From Selenomonas ruminantium subsp. ruminantium ATCC 12561 (GTDB taxonomy: Bacteria; Bacillota; Negativicutes; Selenomonadales; Selenomonadaceae), in contig NZ_AUJE01000006.1 of assembly GCF_000424065.1 (NCBI RefSeq), forward strand, positions 62,001-126,000: 64,000 nucleotides of DNA, written 5' to 3'. Numbering within the stretch: the first letter of the stretch is position 1; every line of letters begins with the position of its first letter. The translations under genes and the position numbers were made by a program. Below the pieces are notes generated by a model. That model was not told the DNA's origin and did not search any database. It was given only the letters and a program-made list of their open reading frames with translations. Below are positions 9,187 through 17,501 of this stretch, one piece after another.

Positions 9187-9465
9187 GTGCATCGCTCCTT
9201 AAGATAGAATCGCAATGGTTTACCATACACCTCATTGCCGATTCAATCTCCTGTGGGTTGACACGGACGCATCTGGAAAGATAGCCCAACCTGCATAAAT
9301 CGAACAGCTGGAAATGAGAAGATGGAAGACAGACTTTCTAACGGACATGTAAGTCCTGGGACAATACCGTCTACTCCATTACCTCACTATTTTACCAGCT
9401 TAGACAACAAGGTGGTTAGGAACGGTAGCTACCCGTTACTAATCCATAACTATATTGTAGGAGGA
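9187..9465 (-). ncRNA. IS110 upstream non-coding end, candidate bridge-RNA region
   Basis: About 280 bases lie between the IS110 transposase start and the point where IS5 transposase coding resumes. In characterised IS110-group elements the long non-coding end upstream of the transposase encodes the bridge RNA that pairs with donor and target DNA. On the minus strand the region holds at least one good stem-loop (AACGG and CCGTT arms with a GTAGCTA loop, around 9431-9448). RNA boundaries and binding loops cannot be fixed by eye. Confidence 0.4.
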
Positions 9466-9687
9466 CAATATAAAGGGCGTAACGTTGTGGAAAGATACTT
9501 TCAAAAGCTAAAATATTATCGCCGAATCGCAACACGCTACGATAAATTGGCTTGCGTTTACCAAGCCTTTATATACATTGCATCAGTTTTGATAAAAATA
9601 GGAAACCAGACAAGAGAAAGCACTCTAAAGACAATGTGTGCCATAAATGTAAAAAAGTTTATTGGCAGGTTTTTCAACACACCCTAA
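9466..9687 (+). pseudogene. IS5-family transposase, 3' part
   Basis: From about 9466 the plus strand encodes QYKGRNVVERYFQKLK and YRRIATRYDKLA, the C-terminal Y-R-E-like signature of IS5/IS427 transposases, ending with TAA at 9685-9687 beside the right terminal repeat. An open frame extends upstream to 9322, but that part is IS110 end sequence and not real coding. This is the missing tail of the transposase that begins at 7573. Confidence 0.75.
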
Positions 9688-9720
9688 TAAAATGGAAGCA
9701 TTTTTTATGACAAAAATAAT

Positions 9721-9760
9721 GAGTCAAGATAAAAGGTTATTTGACCATTTATCTTGACTC
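9721..9760 (-). terminator. Rho-independent terminator of the Rpn gene
   Basis: GAGTCAAGATAAA (9721-9733) pairs perfectly with TTTATCTTGACTC (9748-9760). Read on the minus strand, the stem is followed by ATTATTTTTG. It lies just beyond the stop of the minus-strand nuclease gene. Confidence 0.7.
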
Positions 9761-9769
9761 GTTAGGTAA

Positions 9770-10597
9770 TCAGCGGATTTGCTGAGCTAGTTCTGCGACA
9801 CGTTCGGGGCTGAGATTAGTGTAGGTGATGATTTTTTCGATCGGTTCATTGAAGCGCAGCATTTTCATAGCTGTATCTGTTGCCATTTCATTACGACCAG
9901 TTGCTATGCCTTCGGCGCGTCCTTCGGCGCGTCCTTCATCCTGAAGTGTTTGCATTATTTTACACATGGTGTTAACCCCCTCTTTTTTATGCTTGAAAAA
10001 GTCGGCACGTTCAGCCAGTTCTAGATAGTGCATTTTGGCTGGGTCATGGCAGAAGAAGTCTTGCATGAGCAGACCAAATGCATCCGTGCCCCTGTAAGCA
10101 CCATTTACATATGCCGTATGAGCGGCATCGTCAAAGGGCTGATTTACTTCTTTGATGATGTGGTCAATGTGGTACATGGGACACATTTTGCCGAAGATAT
10201 CATTTTCGGTGATAAAGATAACCCAGACTTCGGGGAAGTCCTTGTACTTAGTGCCTTTGTTGATTTCCCGTGAATCGATAAGGCTGTGATTGAAGCGGGC
10301 ACGTTTGGGATTAGCACCTTCGTCGGCACGCTGAATTTCCACGTTGTAGATTTTGCCGGTACTGTCTACAGCAATAACATCGAATCTTGCGCTGCGCCCA
10401 TAAAGATTTTGCGCAGAACGCTGAGTGACAACTTCTTTCACAATGATGTCATCACGGTTGAAGAAAACACGGAGCAATAGTTGCATACATGTATTACTGC
10501 CGTCAAAACAGACATCGAAGAAAGTATCGTCAATTAAGCGGAATTGTTCAATGAGTTCCAGATACTTCTTGGGCGGATCGAATTCGAGCATGCCCAT
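9770..10597 (-). CDS. Rpn/PD-(D/E)XK nuclease family protein
   Basis: This 275-residue protein resembles the Rpn (recombination-promoting nuclease, often labelled PD-(D/E)XK transposase) family. It has an N-terminal MLEFDPPKKYLELIEQFRLIDDTFF, a nuclease core with ARFDVIAVDSTGKIYNVEIQ supplying the D...ExQ motif near residues 75-90, and a charged C-terminus. The C-terminal segment carries a tandem GRAEGRAEG repeat common in this family. It is transcribed against its neighbours, between an IS scar and glf, and is probably a mobile-DNA passenger. The host role of these proteins is unclear. Confidence 0.8.
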   Translation of the reverse strand: MGMLEFDPPKKYLELIEQFRLIDDTFFDVCFDGSNTCMQLLLRVFFNRDDIIVKEVVTQRSAQNLYGRSARFDVIAVDSTGKIYNVEIQRADEGANPKRARFNHSLIDSREINKGTKYKDFPEVWVIFITENDIFGKMCPMYHIDHIIKEVNQPFDDAAHTAYVNGAYRGTDAFGLLMQDFFCHDPAKMHYLELAERADFFKHKKEGVNTMCKIMQTLQDEGRAEGRAEGIATGRNEMATDTAMKMLRFNEPIEKIITYTNLSPERVAELAQQIR

Positions 10598-10740
10598 ATC
10601 ACATCATCCTTTCTATACATTATAACATGGGATGGGGTTGATAAGAACACTATTCTGAAAATATTTGTTTTCATGGATAGTATAACATAAATTTGAATTT
10701 TTGTACATTGAGAATGGATTCTACTGTTGGAGGTATGTAT

Positions 10741-11835
10741 ATGTATGATTATTTAATTGTAGGTAGCGGTCTGTTTGGTGCTGTATTTGCTTATGAAGCA
10801 AAAAAGGCTGGCAAATCTGTGTTGGTGCTTGAGCGCCGCAATCATGTTGGCGGCAATATTTATTGTGAGGAAAAGGACGGCATCAATGTGCACAAGTATG
10901 GTGCCCATATTTTCCATACGTCCTATAAGGATGTGTGGGAGTATGTGAATCAGTTTGTGGAATTCAATAACTATGTGAATTCGCCGGTGGCCAATTACAA
11001 GGGAGAACTATACAATCTTCCGTTTAATATGAACACCTTTGCCAAACTTTGGGGGATTGTAACACCGGCTGAGGCTGCGGCCAAGATTGCAGAGCAGCGT
11101 ACGGCAATCAAGGGCGAACCGCATAATCTGGAAGAACAGGCGATATCGCTTGTGGGTACGGATATCTATACGAAGCTCATTAAAGGCTACACAGAAAAGC
11201 AGTGGGGGCGCAGTTGTACGGAACTGCCGGCGTTTATCATCAAGCGTCTGCCGGTGCGTTATACCTTTGACAATAACTATTTCAATGACCGCTATCAAGG
11301 GATTCCGGTTGGGGGCTATAACAAGTTGATTGATGCTCTCCTTGATGGGATTGAGGTACGTACTGGCGTAGATTATAATGAATCCCGCCCTGAATATGAA
11401 GGAATGGCACGTAAGGTCGTTTATACCGGCCCTGTGGATGCATATTTTGCTTACAAACTTGGACAGCTGGAATATCGTGGCCTGCGTTTTAAGACAGAAC
11501 GGCTGGAAAAAGTCAATCATCAGGGCGTAGCCGTTATGAACTATACGGAACGCGAAATCCCTTATACCCGTGTGATTGAGCATAAGCACTTTGAGTTTGG
11601 CACGCAGCCGGTTACCTATATAACAAAGGAATATCCGGCAGATTGGCAGCCGGGAGAGGAAGCATACTATCCGGTGAACAATGAGCGCAATCAGAAGTTG
11701 TACCAGCAGTATGCAGAACTGGCCGCCAAGGAAGAAAATGTAATTTTCGGTGGGCGTTTGGCTGAATATAAGTATTATGACATGGATGATGTGATAAAAA
11801 GTGCCTTAGAGTGTGCAGGCAGAGAATTGCAGTAA
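10741..11835 (+). CDS. glf: UDP-galactopyranose mutase
   Basis: The enzyme interconverts UDP-galactopyranose and UDP-galactofuranose using reduced FAD. The FAD-binding GSGLFGAVFAYEA opens the protein, followed by ERRNHVGGNIY, YGAHIFHT and KGYTEKQWG, all characteristic of Glf. The start at 10741 fits GGAGG at 10729-10733 with 7 bases spacing and gives 364 residues, the usual family length; an ATG at 10735 is too close. It precedes the UbiA/DMT/PAP2/GT-C genes by 22 bases, so the locus should build a furanose-containing glycan. Confidence 0.95.
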   Translation: MYDYLIVGSGLFGAVFAYEAKKAGKSVLVLERRNHVGGNIYCEEKDGINVHKYGAHIFHTSYKDVWEYVNQFVEFNNYVNSPVANYKGELYNLPFNMNTFAKLWGIVTPAEAAAKIAEQRTAIKGEPHNLEEQAISLVGTDIYTKLIKGYTEKQWGRSCTELPAFIIKRLPVRYTFDNNYFNDRYQGIPVGGYNKLIDALLDGIEVRTGVDYNESRPEYEGMARKVVYTGPVDAYFAYKLGQLEYRGLRFKTERLEKVNHQGVAVMNYTEREIPYTRVIEHKHFEFGTQPVTYITKEYPADWQPGEEAYYPVNNERNQKLYQQYAELAAKEENVIFGGRLAEYKYYDMDDVIKSALECAGRELQ

Positions 11836-11857
11836 TTAAGAATTATGGGGGATAATC

Positions 11858-12730
11858 ATGTTTAACATATTAAGGCCAGTAGTGCAGGAAATGCGCCCAT
11901 GGCAATGGACGAAAAATATGCTGGTTTACGCAGCCTTGCTGTTTAGTGGAACTTTGTTTGCTGAAGATAAGTTTATATTAACTACTGCAGCGTTTATGGC
12001 TTTTTGCCTGGCTAGTAGTGGTGTATATTTTGTTAATGATATTGCTGATGTAGAGAAAGACAGACTGAATCCAAAAAAATGTAAACGTCCTATAGCAGCA
12101 GGGAAAATCAACATACCTGTAGCGTATTTTTTAGCGGTAATTTTATTTGCTGGAGGATGTTTGATTTCTTATGCTCTAAATGAAAATTGTTTTTTTCTTT
12201 TGGCAGCATATATATTGATAAATATTGGCTACACTTTTCGCCTAAAACATGTGGTTATAATTGATGTTATGATTATTGCTGCGGGCTTTGTTTTACGTGC
12301 GATAATGGGAGCAGTGGTAATTGGGCTGAATATGACGATATGGTTTTTACTGTGTGTTATGTTTTTATCCTTGTTCTTGGCATTGGGAAAAAGAAGGCAC
12401 GAATTAGCTGCAGTGGAAGATAGTTCACTGGTTGAGGGACGCAAAGTTTTGCAATTTTATAGCCTTGAACTCATTGATCAGCTTATGACTATTGTAACGG
12501 CTGCGTTGTTGATATGCTATGCGTTATTTACGGTGGATAGCAACACCCAAAATCATGAGAGTATGGTAATAACCATACCGCTTGCATTGTATGGAATGTT
12601 TTATTACCTGTATGTTGTACGTGTAAAAAATGGTGGCGGCGCACCAGATGAAGCCTTATATAAGGAAAAACCAATTTTAATGATTGTCTTATTGTATTTT
12701 ATAAGTATTGTTTTTATTCGTAATATGTGA
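11858..12730 (+). CDS. UbiA-family prenyltransferase, polyprenyl-phosphate phosphoribosyltransferase-like
   Basis: The 290-residue membrane protein has RPWQWTKNMLV at the N-terminus and the UbiA metal-binding motif NDIADVEKDRLNP, followed by KRPIAAG. This is the pattern of decaprenyl-phosphate 5-phosphoribose synthase (mycobacterial Rv3806c), which joins PRPP to a polyprenyl phosphate. A second Asp-containing segment, VIIDVMIIAAG, is also present. Its neighbours, a small DMT transporter and a divergent PAP2 protein, support a lipid-linked pentofuranose pathway. Other UbiA substrates cannot be excluded. Confidence 0.8.
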   Translation: MFNILRPVVQEMRPWQWTKNMLVYAALLFSGTLFAEDKFILTTAAFMAFCLASSGVYFVNDIADVEKDRLNPKKCKRPIAAGKINIPVAYFLAVILFAGGCLISYALNENCFFLLAAYILINIGYTFRLKHVVIIDVMIIAAGFVLRAIMGAVVIGLNMTIWFLLCVMFLSLFLALGKRRHELAAVEDSSLVEGRKVLQFYSLELIDQLMTIVTAALLICYALFTVDSNTQNHESMVITIPLALYGMFYYLYVVRVKNGGGAPDEALYKEKPILMIVLLYFISIVFIRNM

Positions 12731-12740
12731 TGGTAAAACT

Positions 12741-13112
12741 ATGAATTTGATTAATTTTATCCTTATATTGGTAAGTGTTTTGTTAAATTCTGCAGCCCAG
12801 CTATTGCTAAAACAGGGAATGAATCTTATTGGAAGTGTTCCTCTAGATGCTGGTAGTGTAATGCTCATGATTTTTAAGGCTGCTATAAATCCATATATAT
12901 TGGTGGGGATTATTTGTTATGTAGCTAGCTTTCCTTTATGGCTGGTAGTATTATCAAAGGTGGAGGTTAGTGTTGCTTTTCCGTTTTTAAGCTTAGGATA
13001 TATTGTTGCAGCTTTTGTGGGATATTTCTTTATGGGAGAAACATTAAGTGCTTATAAAATAGCAGGAATTTTAACTATTTGTTTAGGCATAGGCTTTATG
13101 TTTAAAGCATAG
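12741..13112 (+). CDS. Small DMT/EamA-type transporter (ArnE/ArnF-like)
   Basis: Starting at ATG 12741 the protein has 123 residues and four hydrophobic segments, with SAAQLLLKQGMN in helix 1 and a conserved-looking VEVSVAFPFLSLGYIVAA helix. This is the size and layout of EmrE-like members such as ArnE/ArnF, which flip lipid-linked aminoarabinose. Between a lipid-phosphate sugar synthase and a PAP2 protein, a role in flipping a polyprenyl-phosphate sugar is the natural inference. The ORF is open upstream to 12708, but that part overlaps the UbiA gene. Confidence 0.65.
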   Translation: MNLINFILILVSVLLNSAAQLLLKQGMNLIGSVPLDAGSVMLMIFKAAINPYILVGIICYVASFPLWLVVLSKVEVSVAFPFLSLGYIVAAFVGYFFMGETLSAYKIAGILTICLGIGFMFKA

Positions 13113-13122
13113 GAGAGATATA

Positions 13123-13527
13123 ATGATATACATTTTTATGCCATTTATTGCCTGGGTAACAGCTGGCGGTATAAAATTTGCGATTAATTTTTTTCGCTTT
13201 GGCAGACAAGCTAAAAAAATGATTGGGTATGGAGGCTTTCCTAGTACACATACAACAATTATGTCATCTGTTGTTTTTCTGACGGGATTTAAGGAAGGTT
13301 TTTGTACACCTTTATTTTCATTAGGCTTGGGCGCGTTATTGATTTTAATCATAGATGCGCATGGTTTGAGACGTAAGGTAGGGGAACAGGCAAAAATATT
13401 AAATACAATACAGAAAAAACAAGTATTAAGGGAACGTATGGGGCATAGTTGGTTAGAGATTTGTGGTGGCTTAGTGCTTGGGGGATTATTGGCCTGTGGT
13501 GCAGAGGTTTTAACAGGAGGGTTTTAA
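13123..13527 (+). CDS. Divergent PAP2 family protein (DUF212)
   Basis: The 134-residue membrane protein carries the family's GGFPSTHTTIMSS phosphatase-like motif near residues 41-53 and a second conserved region, IDAHGLRRKVGEQAKILN. Family proteins are small integral-membrane members of the PAP2 group. In mycobacteria a PAP2-type protein (Rv3807c) is encoded beside the UbiA enzyme Rv3806c and is proposed to dephosphorylate the lipid-linked phosphoribose. The same pairing here suggests the same step. An RBS (GGAGAG) precedes the ATG. Confidence 0.75.
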   Translation: MIYIFMPFIAWVTAGGIKFAINFFRFGRQAKKMIGYGGFPSTHTTIMSSVVFLTGFKEGFCTPLFSLGLGALLILIIDAHGLRRKVGEQAKILNTIQKKQVLRERMGHSWLEICGGLVLGGLLACGAEVLTGGF

Positions 13528-13529
13528 GG

Positions 13530-15005
13530 GTGGATGTGAAAGAAAAATTAGGAAAAAGCGAATATATTATAGCTTTATATTTACTTTACGCAGTATGGCT
13601 TATATATAATATCTCCTTTATTACACCTATGGCAGATGATTGGCGTTGTGCGGCAGCTCCTTATCACAATGACGGTACATGGTATCGTGTATTGCCGTTT
13701 ACATTTGGGAATCCTTTCTGGAGACCTTTTGAGGGACTTTTGGGATATTTTTTAGGTGAAAATCCTTTTTTGTTTCCATATCTTAATCAGGGATTGGTTG
13801 TTATTGGTCACTTATTGTTGATGGTTTTATTGTATAATGGATTAAAACAATATACGGGTAACAATAATGCTGCGTTAGGTGCAACCGCTATTTTTGCGTT
13901 ATCACCAGCTACAGTAGGAACGACGTCACAAATGGATGCAATTAATCAATGCTGGACGTTGTTATGTGGCGTCATAGCGACGAAATTGTTTATAGAAGGG
14001 AATTATTATGGTAAAAAGAAGTATATAATGTTTTATCTCTTTTTCGCTATGTGTGCTGTTTTATTCAAAGAGAATGGTATTTGTTGGTTTTTGGTTCCTG
14101 TATTTTTGTGTATAATCAATGACTATATTAGTGGGGAAAATAGAATTTGGCATTTATTAAAAGGATATAAAGAGAAGATAGTATTAGGTATAGTAGGCTC
14201 TATAGCATATTTTGTTATTAGATTTTCCCTTCAAGGGAGTATTTCCTTGGGGGGAGGTGGTCGTTACGCCGTGCAAGTTTCAGTTATAGATATTATTAAA
14301 AATAATATAATTATATTTGGTTCATCAATGACAACGATAGATAGCTTGGCTGTGTTTATGAAGCCACATTCATGGGGGATTATAGTAATTACAACTATCG
14401 TGACAATTTTATCATGGAAATATCTTATAGAGGCGATTATAAAGTTCAAACGAGAATATAATCTAATGACGATAATATTGCTGTTTCTAGTTGCTATTTA
14501 TATTAATCTGCCATTGACTATCATGCCACATGTATCAGAAATGAGTGCGTATCAAGCGGTTTTTGTATTTGCTTTTTTTATTGGAATGGTCTGGAAATAT
14601 GTTCAAATTGATAAATGGTCGAAATTAACATTGGGAATGCTGTTGATATGCATGCTTTCTGTTAGTACACATAAATTTATGGTAACACAAGCTTATGCGG
14701 AAAACGTGCGGATTGGCAAACAGCAATATCAGGATTGTTTTATAAATATACCTCGAACTGTTTTAATATTTTACGTTGATGATGTTCCGCTAGAATATTC
14801 CACTTATATGCAACCATTGGGACATGGATTGGAACAGGGACGTGCTTTTCGTAGTGATTGGAATTGGCTGGATTTAGATAAGAATGGGAAAATTATCTAT
14901 TGTAAATCTGTTGATGAAATAGATTATGAAATTAATAATTATGATGAGTATGATACTGTGTTTATACAATATCAATCGGGAAGAGTCGTATTATTAAGAA
15001 ATTGA
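13530..15005 (+). CDS. GT-C membrane glycosyltransferase (putative)
   Basis: GTG 13530 is chosen because AGGAGG at 13515-13520 lies 9 bases upstream; earlier starts overlap the PAP2 gene. The 491-residue protein has about ten to eleven membrane helices, and just after the first one a MADDWR segment provides the acidic pair expected in the first outer loop of GT-C enzymes, which use polyprenyl-phosphate sugars. A soluble C-terminal tail of about 80 residues follows the last helix. It would decorate the glycan on the periplasmic side. The family match is by topology and motif only. Confidence 0.6.
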   Translation: MDVKEKLGKSEYIIALYLLYAVWLIYNISFITPMADDWRCAAAPYHNDGTWYRVLPFTFGNPFWRPFEGLLGYFLGENPFLFPYLNQGLVVIGHLLLMVLLYNGLKQYTGNNNAALGATAIFALSPATVGTTSQMDAINQCWTLLCGVIATKLFIEGNYYGKKKYIMFYLFFAMCAVLFKENGICWFLVPVFLCIINDYISGENRIWHLLKGYKEKIVLGIVGSIAYFVIRFSLQGSISLGGGGRYAVQVSVIDIIKNNIIIFGSSMTTIDSLAVFMKPHSWGIIVITTIVTILSWKYLIEAIIKFKREYNLMTIILLFLVAIYINLPLTIMPHVSEMSAYQAVFVFAFFIGMVWKYVQIDKWSKLTLGMLLICMLSVSTHKFMVTQAYAENVRIGKQQYQDCFINIPRTVLIFYVDDVPLEYSTYMQPLGHGLEQGRAFRSDWNWLDLDKNGKIIYCKSVDEIDYEINNYDEYDTVFIQYQSGRVVLLRN

Positions 15006-15050
15006 TTTTATAAAAACATAAAATTGAATCTTATGAGGAGATAGATTATC

Positions 15051-15932
15051 ATGTTTTATAAAGTTCGGAAAGCAGTAATTCCAGCGGCTGGTTTTGGCAC
15101 AAGGTTTTTACCGGCTACTAAAGCTACGCCAAAAGAAATGTTGCCGATTGTGGATAAGCCGACGATTCAATATATCGTGGAGGAAGCACTGGCCAGTGGA
15201 ATTGAGGAAATCCTGATTATCAGCGGCCATGCCAAGCGGGCGATTGAAGACCATTTTGATTCGGCACCAGCTTTGGAAATGGAACTGGAGCGTAAAGGGA
15301 AAGACGCATTATTGCAGGTCGTGCGGGAAACGGCAGCCATTAAGATTCATTACATCCGCCAGCGGGAAATGAAGGGATTAGGGGATGCTATTCTGTGCGC
15401 CAAGGCATTTATGGAAGGGGAACCCTTTGCTGTGCTGCTCGGGGATGATGTGGTCTATAACGAATCGGGCAGACCGGCACTGCGCCAGTTGATAGACGTT
15501 TATGAAGCAACTGGTGGTTCGGTGCTTGGCTGTCAGACGGTGCCGCAGGAAAAGGTTTCTTCCTATGGCATTGTGGATGGTTCTGCAACAGATAATCCGC
15601 GTATGCTTAAGGTGCTGGATATGGTGGAGAAGCCGACTGTAGAGGAAGCGCCCAGCCGGATGGCGGTATTGGGGCGTTATGTGATTACGCCGCAGATATT
15701 CTCCATTTTGGAAAATACCCTGCCGGGCAAGGGCGGTGAGATTCAGCTTACCGATGCCCTGCGGGTACTGGCACATCGTGAACCGGTTTATGCCTATGAT
15801 TTCGAGGGCATCCGTTATGATGTAGGTGACAAGCTGGGCTTCCTGAAGGCTACAGTAGAATATGCTTTGCGTCGTCCAGATTTGGGACTAAGTTTTAAGA
15901 AATATCTTCAGGAACTCGATGTAGAAGACTAA
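15051..15932 (+). CDS. galU: UTP-glucose-1-phosphate uridylyltransferase
   Basis: GalU makes UDP-glucose from UTP and glucose-1-phosphate. The 293-residue protein has the nucleotidyltransferase signature AAGFGTRFLPATKATPKEMLP, then EEALASGIEEILI, GLGDAILCAK, LLGDDV with the metal-binding Asp, and GKGGEIQLTDAL. RBS GAGGAG lies before ATG 15051. UDP-glucose feeds Glf (through UDP-galactose) and the UDP-glucose dehydrogenase of the second glycan locus. Confidence 0.95.
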   Translation: MFYKVRKAVIPAAGFGTRFLPATKATPKEMLPIVDKPTIQYIVEEALASGIEEILIISGHAKRAIEDHFDSAPALEMELERKGKDALLQVVRETAAIKIHYIRQREMKGLGDAILCAKAFMEGEPFAVLLGDDVVYNESGRPALRQLIDVYEATGGSVLGCQTVPQEKVSSYGIVDGSATDNPRMLKVLDMVEKPTVEEAPSRMAVLGRYVITPQIFSILENTLPGKGGEIQLTDALRVLAHREPVYAYDFEGIRYDVGDKLGFLKATVEYALRRPDLGLSFKKYLQELDVED

Positions 15933-16025
15933 AATCGAATCATGCTTATTAATTTTGCGAGTCGATTTGACTCGTCAAATGGCATTTGCAGACAATTCAA
16001 TGTCATCAAGGAGTTGATAATTTCA

Positions 16026-16907
16026 ATGAGACCAAAGATAAAAAAGGGGATTGTTCTGGCTGGTGGCTCAGGAACGCGTTTATATCCTTTGACAAAGGTA
16101 GTCTCCAAGCAACTGATGCCTGTCTACGACAAACCAATGATTTATTATCCACTGAGCACGTTGATGTTAGCGGGTATCAAGGACATCTTGATTATCACCA
16201 CACCTCAGGACAATGAATCCTTTAAGAAATTGCTCGGAGATGGCAGTCAGCTGGGAATCAACATATCCTATGCTGTACAGCCTAGTCCGGACGGCTTGGC
16301 GCAGGCGTTTATCATTGGTGAGAAATTTATCAATGGGGAAGGCTGTGCGTTGGTGCTAGGAGATAATATTTACTATGGCTCGGATTTGGCACAGTCAGTA
16401 CAGCGTGCCGCAGCAATGGAAGATGGTGCTACGGTCTTTGCTTATTATGTGTCCGACCCGGAACGCTATGGCGTAGTGGAGTTTGATGAACATGGCCACG
16501 CGTTGAGTTTGAAAGAAAAACCAGCACAGCCCAAGTCTAATTATGCGGTAACTGGTCTGTATTTTTACGACAAGGATATTGTCGATGTAGCAAAATCCAT
16601 CAAACCTTCGGCTCGTGGTGAACTGGAAATCACGGATGTTAACAAGGTTTATCTGGAACGCGGCAAGTTGCAGGTGGAGAAGATGCGCCGCGGCTATGCA
16701 TGGCTGGACACTGGCACGCATGAATCTTTGCTGGATGCGGCATCTTTTGTACGGACGATTCAGGCGCGGCAGGGGTTGAAGATTGCCTGTCTTGAGGAAA
16801 TTGCTTATCGTATGGGCTATATTGATGCGGCACAGGTGGAGCGCTTGGCGCAGCCTTTGCTGAAGAATGAATATGGCAAATATCTTATCCGCATGATTCG
16901 GGAATAA
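16026..16907 (+). CDS. rmlA: Glucose-1-phosphate thymidylyltransferase
   Basis: RmlA activates glucose-1-phosphate with dTTP, the first step to dTDP-rhamnose. Motifs: [39 protein letters not shown] and the C-terminal [12 protein letters not shown]. The start at 16026 is supported by AAGGAG about 12 bases upstream and gives 293 residues, the family length; an open frame back to 15942 covers intercistronic palindromes and is not likely coding. It leads an rmlA-rmlC-rmlB run. Confidence 0.95.
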   Translation: MRPKIKKGIVLAGGSGTRLYPLTKVVSKQLMPVYDKPMIYYPLSTLMLAGIKDILIITTPQDNESFKKLLGDGSQLGINISYAVQPSPDGLAQAFIIGEKFINGEGCALVLGDNIYYGSDLAQSVQRAAAMEDGATVFAYYVSDPERYGVVEFDEHGHALSLKEKPAQPKSNYAVTGLYFYDKDIVDVAKSIKPSARGELEITDVNKVYLERGKLQVEKMRRGYAWLDTGTHESLLDAASFVRTIQARQGLKIACLEEIAYRMGYIDAAQVERLAQPLLKNEYGKYLIRMIRE

Positions 16908-16924
16908 AGGAGTTTTTGGTGGGC

Positions 16925-17500
16925 ATGAAAGTTATTGAAACAAGTATACCGGGTGTGCTGATTATTGAGACGGATGTGTTTGGTGACCATCGCGGTTATT
17001 TTACGGAAACGTACAACAAGCCAAAGTATGAAGCGTTGGGCATTACGAATGATTTTGTGCAGGACAATATGAGTTTTTCGGCACAGAAAGGGACGTTGCG
17101 CGGCCTGCATTGGCAGAATCCGCCTTATGCGCAGGCGAAATTGGTTTCCTGCTCCAAGGGCAGAGTTATCGATGTGGCAGTGGATATCCGTAAGGGCAGC
17201 CCGACTTTTGGAAAATGGGTATCCGTAGAACTCAGTGCAGAAAATCATCGTCAGTTCCTGATTCCGCGTGGCTTTGCGCATGGTTTCCTGACGTTGACGG
17301 ACGAGGTGGAATTTCGCTATAAATGCGATAATGTCTACAACAAAGCCTCGGAAGGCGGCATGCGTTATGATGCGCCGGAGGTAAATGTGGACTGGGGCTC
17401 TTTGTTGGCTGGCATTGACCCCGTGCTCAGTGAGAAAGATACGACCGGTCCGACTTTGTCCGACAGTGATAATCAGTTTGTATATGGGGAGAATTGTTGA
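16925..17500 (+). CDS. rmlC: dTDP-4-dehydrorhamnose 3,5-epimerase
   Basis: RmlC epimerises C3 and C5 of dTDP-4-keto-6-deoxyglucose. The 191-residue protein has the cupin motifs expected: DHRGYFTETY, SFSAQKGTLRGLHWQ with the catalytic His region, KGRVIDVAVDIRKGSPTFG and IPRGFAHGFLTL. The start is uncertain: AGGAG at 16908-16912 is 6 bases from GTG 16919 and 12 from ATG 16925; the ATG gives the usual N-terminus. It is followed by rmlB after 1 base. Confidence 0.92.
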   Translation: MKVIETSIPGVLIIETDVFGDHRGYFTETYNKPKYEALGITNDFVQDNMSFSAQKGTLRGLHWQNPPYAQAKLVSCSKGRVIDVAVDIRKGSPTFGKWVSVELSAENHRQFLIPRGFAHGFLTLTDEVEFRYKCDNVYNKASEGGMRYDAPEVNVDWGSLLAGIDPVLSEKDTTGPTLSDSDNQFVYGENC

Positions 17501-17501
17501 T

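Larger units (their letters stand above)
7439..9684 (+). mobile_element. Degenerate IS5-family element carrying an IS110-family insertion
   Basis: Imperfect terminal inverted repeats bound the unit: GGGCGTGTTGAAAGA at 7439 and the reverse complement of GGGTGTGTTGAAAAA ending at 9684. A TA dinucleotide lies on both sides (7437-7438 and 9685-9686), as expected for a 2-bp duplication in the IS427-type branch of IS5, although TA could occur by chance. The transposase is split into a 5' part (7573-8175) and a 3' part (from about 9466), separated by an IS110-family segment on the opposite strand. The element cannot be autonomous. Confidence 0.75.

Noticed and set aside
9322-9465. Open frame upstream of the IS5 transposase tail, starting with ATG 9322
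   Set aside because: This part is the non-coding IS110 end; only sequence from about 9466 matches a transposase.
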